From NCBI GenBank assembly GCA_945876565.1, contig CAMCOS010000001.1, positions 62,001 through 126,000 on the forward strand: DNA of 64,000 nucleotides, in the 5' to 3' direction. The position numbers and the translations under genes are program-made. Positions 62,351 through 64,000 of the stretch are shown piece after piece. Under the pieces are notes generated by a model, which was not told the DNA's origin, did no database searches, and saw only the letters and a program-made list of their open reading frames with translations. Each line of letters opens with the position of its first letter. Position 1 is the stretch's first letter. The DNA comes from Lautropia mirabilis. Lineage in GTDB: Bacteria > Pseudomonadota > Gammaproteobacteria > Burkholderiales > Burkholderiaceae_B.

Positions 62351-63520
62351 TTAAACGGCTTTTTTCAAGTCGGCTACCTTGTCAGTGGCCTCCCAGCTGA
62401 ACTCGGGCTCGCTGCGACCGAAGTGGCCATATGCAGCGGTCTTGGAGTAGATCGGGCGCAACAAATTGAGCATGTTCACAATCCCGCGCGGGCGCAAGTC
62501 AAAGTGCGCACGAACGATTTTGGCAAGCTGATCATCAGGCACCACACCCGTGCCTTCGGTGTAGACCGTAATGTTGATCGGCTCGGCCACGCCAATGGCG
62601 TAGCTGACCTGCACCTGGCACTGTTTTGCCAGGCCTGCGGCCACGATATTCTTGGCAACGTAGCGCGCTGCATACGCTGCCGAACGGTCAACTTTGGATG
62701 GATCTTTACCGGAGAACGCGCCACCCCCATGTGGGCATGCGCCACCATAGGTATCCACAATGATTTTTCGGCCGGTCAGCCCGCAATCGCCCTGTGGTCC
62801 GCCAATCACAAAGCGCCCGGTCGGATTAACCAAGAACTTGGTTTGAGGTGTAATCAAGCCATCTGGAAAGCTCGGACGGATGATGTCTTCGATCACCGCC
62901 TCATGGATCGCTGTTTGCGAGATCTCGGGCGAGTGCTGAGTCGAGAGCACAACCGTGTCGACTTCCACTGGGCGCCCATCAACATAGCGAAACGTCACTT
63001 GGGACTTGGCATCTGGACGCAACCACGGCAGGCGACCGTCTTTACGCAACTCGCTCTGGCGCTGCACCAGGCGGTGAGAATACCAAATGGGCGCCGGCAT
63101 CAAGTCAGGCGTCTCATCACATGCATAGCCAAACATCAAGCCCTGATCCCCAGCACCTTGGTTCAGAAACTCTTCAGACGAACGATCAACGCCTTGAGCA
63201 ATGTCAGGCGATTGCTTGTCGTAGGCCACGAGCACGGCGCAACCCTTGTAATCAATGCCGTAGTCACTGTTGTCGTAACCGATGCGCTTGATGGTGTCGC
63301 GCGCTACCTCGATGTAATCCACATTGGCTGTGGTGGTGATTTCGCCGGCCAGAACAACCAAACCGGTATTGCACAGCGTTTCAGCAGCAACACGGGCGTT
63401 GGGATCCTGCGTGAAAATCGCATCTAGGATTGCGTCAGAGATCTGGTCTGAAACTTTGTCGGGGTGACCTTCGGAGACAGATTCCGAGGTAAAGAGAAAA
63501 TCGTTGGACTTCATCGACAT
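62351..63520 (-). CDS. metK: S-adenosylmethionine synthetase
   Basis: A 389-aa enzyme making SAM from methionine and ATP. It has [19 protein letters not shown], the [21 protein letters not shown] signature, [33 protein letters not shown] and [23 protein letters not shown]. The start at 63520 (M-S-M-K-S-N-D) has AAGGA 8 nt upstream. An upstream in-frame ATG at 63565 lies within a hairpin. A long structured leader precedes it. Confidence 0.96.
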   Translation of the reverse strand: MSMKSNDFLFTSESVSEGHPDKVSDQISDAILDAIFTQDPNARVAAETLCNTGLVVLAGEITTTANVDYIEVARDTIKRIGYDNSDYGIDYKGCAVLVAYDKQSPDIAQGVDRSSEEFLNQGAGDQGLMFGYACDETPDLMPAPIWYSHRLVQRQSELRKDGRLPWLRPDAKSQVTFRYVDGRPVEVDTVVLSTQHSPEISQTAIHEAVIEDIIRPSFPDGLITPQTKFLVNPTGRFVIGGPQGDCGLTGRKIIVDTYGGACPHGGGAFSGKDPSKVDRSAAYAARYVAKNIVAAGLAKQCQVQVSYAIGVAEPINITVYTEGTGVVPDDQLAKIVRAHFDLRPRGIVNMLNLLRPIYSKTAAYGHFGRSEPEFSWEATDKVADLKKAV

Positions 63521-63566
63521 ATCAACATCCTTACTTAAGTACTTGGCCAGCATGATGCCAACCATC

Positions 63567-63728
63567 GGTTAGTGGGTGCGCTGCACCCCTGTAACCTTGT
63601 ACTAAGTGATCCAGTGATCGATCTCAAGCATGTCGGTGATGGGCGCGACGCTTTAGCGGACAATATCTGCATCCTTGGTTATCAGATGCAGTTGGTCGTC
63701 CCGCAAGTTGTCGGTTAACTCAACGACC
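63567..63728 (-). promoter_or_regulatory. Hairpin-rich leader region between metK and the lipid A acyltransferase gene
   Basis: Three stems are visible. GGTTA plus GGGTGC pair across 63567-63596 (nested arms GGTTA..TAACC and GGGTGC..GCACCC). TGCATC (63668-63673) pairs with GATGCA (63685-63690). GGTCGT (63694-63699) pairs with ACGACC (63723-63728). Their position suggests an mRNA leader of metK. It does not match a SAM riboswitch class I know. Confidence 0.35.
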
Positions 63729-63757
63729 AGCTCGCATTTTAAGCGAAAATACGATTA

Positions 63758-64000
63758 ATGTTACTAATTCTATTTCGACTACTGTCCCTGTTGCCGCTCG
63801 CCGCTCTGCAGGCCATCGGCCGCGCAGGGGGCAGATTGGTGTTTGCCCTGCCAGGTCGCTATCGCGAGCGCCTGATCGCCAACGCCCGTCAAGCCGGGTT
63901 CAATGAGCCCGCGTTTTTCAGAGAAGCGGCCGCGCAGACGGGCGCCATGATCATGGAACTGCCCAAAATCTGGCTTAAGCCGAAAGAGTGTCTGGCCAAA
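63758..64000 (+). CDS. Lipid A biosynthesis acyltransferase (LpxL/HtrB-like), 5' part only
   Basis: 81 codons run off the window end without a stop. It begins M-L-L-I-L-F-R-L-L-S-L-L-P-L, an N-terminal membrane anchor, then AIGRAGGRLVFALPGRYRERLIANARQAGF and ETGAMIMELPKIWL-type sequence (here QTGAMIMELPKIWL), all typical of LpxL/LpxM family late acyltransferases before the HX4D motif. In many Burkholderiales this gene is divergent from metK and followed by dapF. Confidence 0.75.
   Translation, partial: MLLILFRLLSLLPLAALQAIGRAGGRLVFALPGRYRERLIANARQAGFNEPAFFREAAAQTGAMIMELPKIWLKPKECLAK

Noticed and set aside
62423..63427. Plus-strand 334-aa frame opposite metK
   Set aside because: It is a shadow of metK, whose signatures are unmistakable on the minus strand.

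Overview
The window is a chromosomal segment of a betaproteobacterium, most likely Burkholderiales near Alcaligenaceae. This is judged from gene content and order: a trpE-G-D-C operon with a leader peptide, an ahcY / small membrane protein / metF operon under an SAH riboswitch, and metK divergent from an LpxL-type acyltransferase. No 16S rRNA gene is present, so the family-level placement is inference.

Host flank 1 (1-8718): the 3' end of lolD, then a minus-strand run of AI-2E exporter, DsbC-type isomerase, UbiH-type hydroxylase, mltA and apaG. Divergent from apaG lie rpe and gph, followed by a trp leader peptide containing four-codon run Trp-Cys-Trp-Trp, an attenuator-type terminator and trpE.

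Genomic island (about 8745-41160, 32.4 kb): a mobile element sits between trpE and trpG, precisely at the 5' end of trpG. A ten-codon degenerate copy of the trpG start remains next to trpE. The intact trpG start lies at the far end, behind a good sigma-70 promoter carried by the element. The left part is a mobility module: a P4-type tyrosine integrase, an AlpA regulator, a TrfA-like replication initiator with six iteron-like repeats and a DnaA box, two separated halves of another tyrosine recombinase, a small zinc-finger-like protein, and a large serine recombinase. The serine recombinase gene is cut in two by a RIT (recombinase-in-trio) element with 32-bp inverted ends. Two ParB/RepB-like proteins and a ribbon-helix-helix protein follow. 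No relaxase or type IV secretion genes are present.

The right part of the island (20231-40947) is a tightly packed plus-strand operon that looks like a composite anti-phage system. In order it encodes a 1758-aa DEAD/DEAH helicase with a DUF1998/MZB C-terminus, a 972-aa SNF2-type helicase (DrmD-like), a 1464-aa adenine-specific DNA methyltransferase (DrmMI/type IIG-like), a 669-aa SMC-like ATPase, a 1321-aa reverse transcriptase fused to a nitrilase domain (DRT1-like), a DUF3800 protein and a 158-aa unknown protein. A hairpin-rich gap and an HNH nuclease gene follow. The first five genes are spaced by at most 13 bp or overlap by 4 bp. A DISARM/Druantia-like helicase-methyltransferase core coupled to an RT-nitrilase is the strongest candidate for a new system here.

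Host flank 2 (41161-64000): trpGDC; a sulfide-sensor-type ArsR regulator divergent from a persulfide-dioxygenase-like gene with interlocked promoters; a two-domain PPK2; HIT; CitE-like lyase; ung; a HEPN/MNT pair; an RhlE-type DEAD-box helicase; a MidA-like methyltransferase; thioesterase; exonuclease III; cca; slt; 5-formyl-THF cyclo-ligase; metF / membrane protein / ahcY behind an SAH riboswitch; a carboxymuconolactone-decarboxylase-like protein; a 3-hydroxyisobutyrate-dehydrogenase-like protein; DUF1289; metK with a structured leader; and the 5' end of a lipid A acyltransferase gene.
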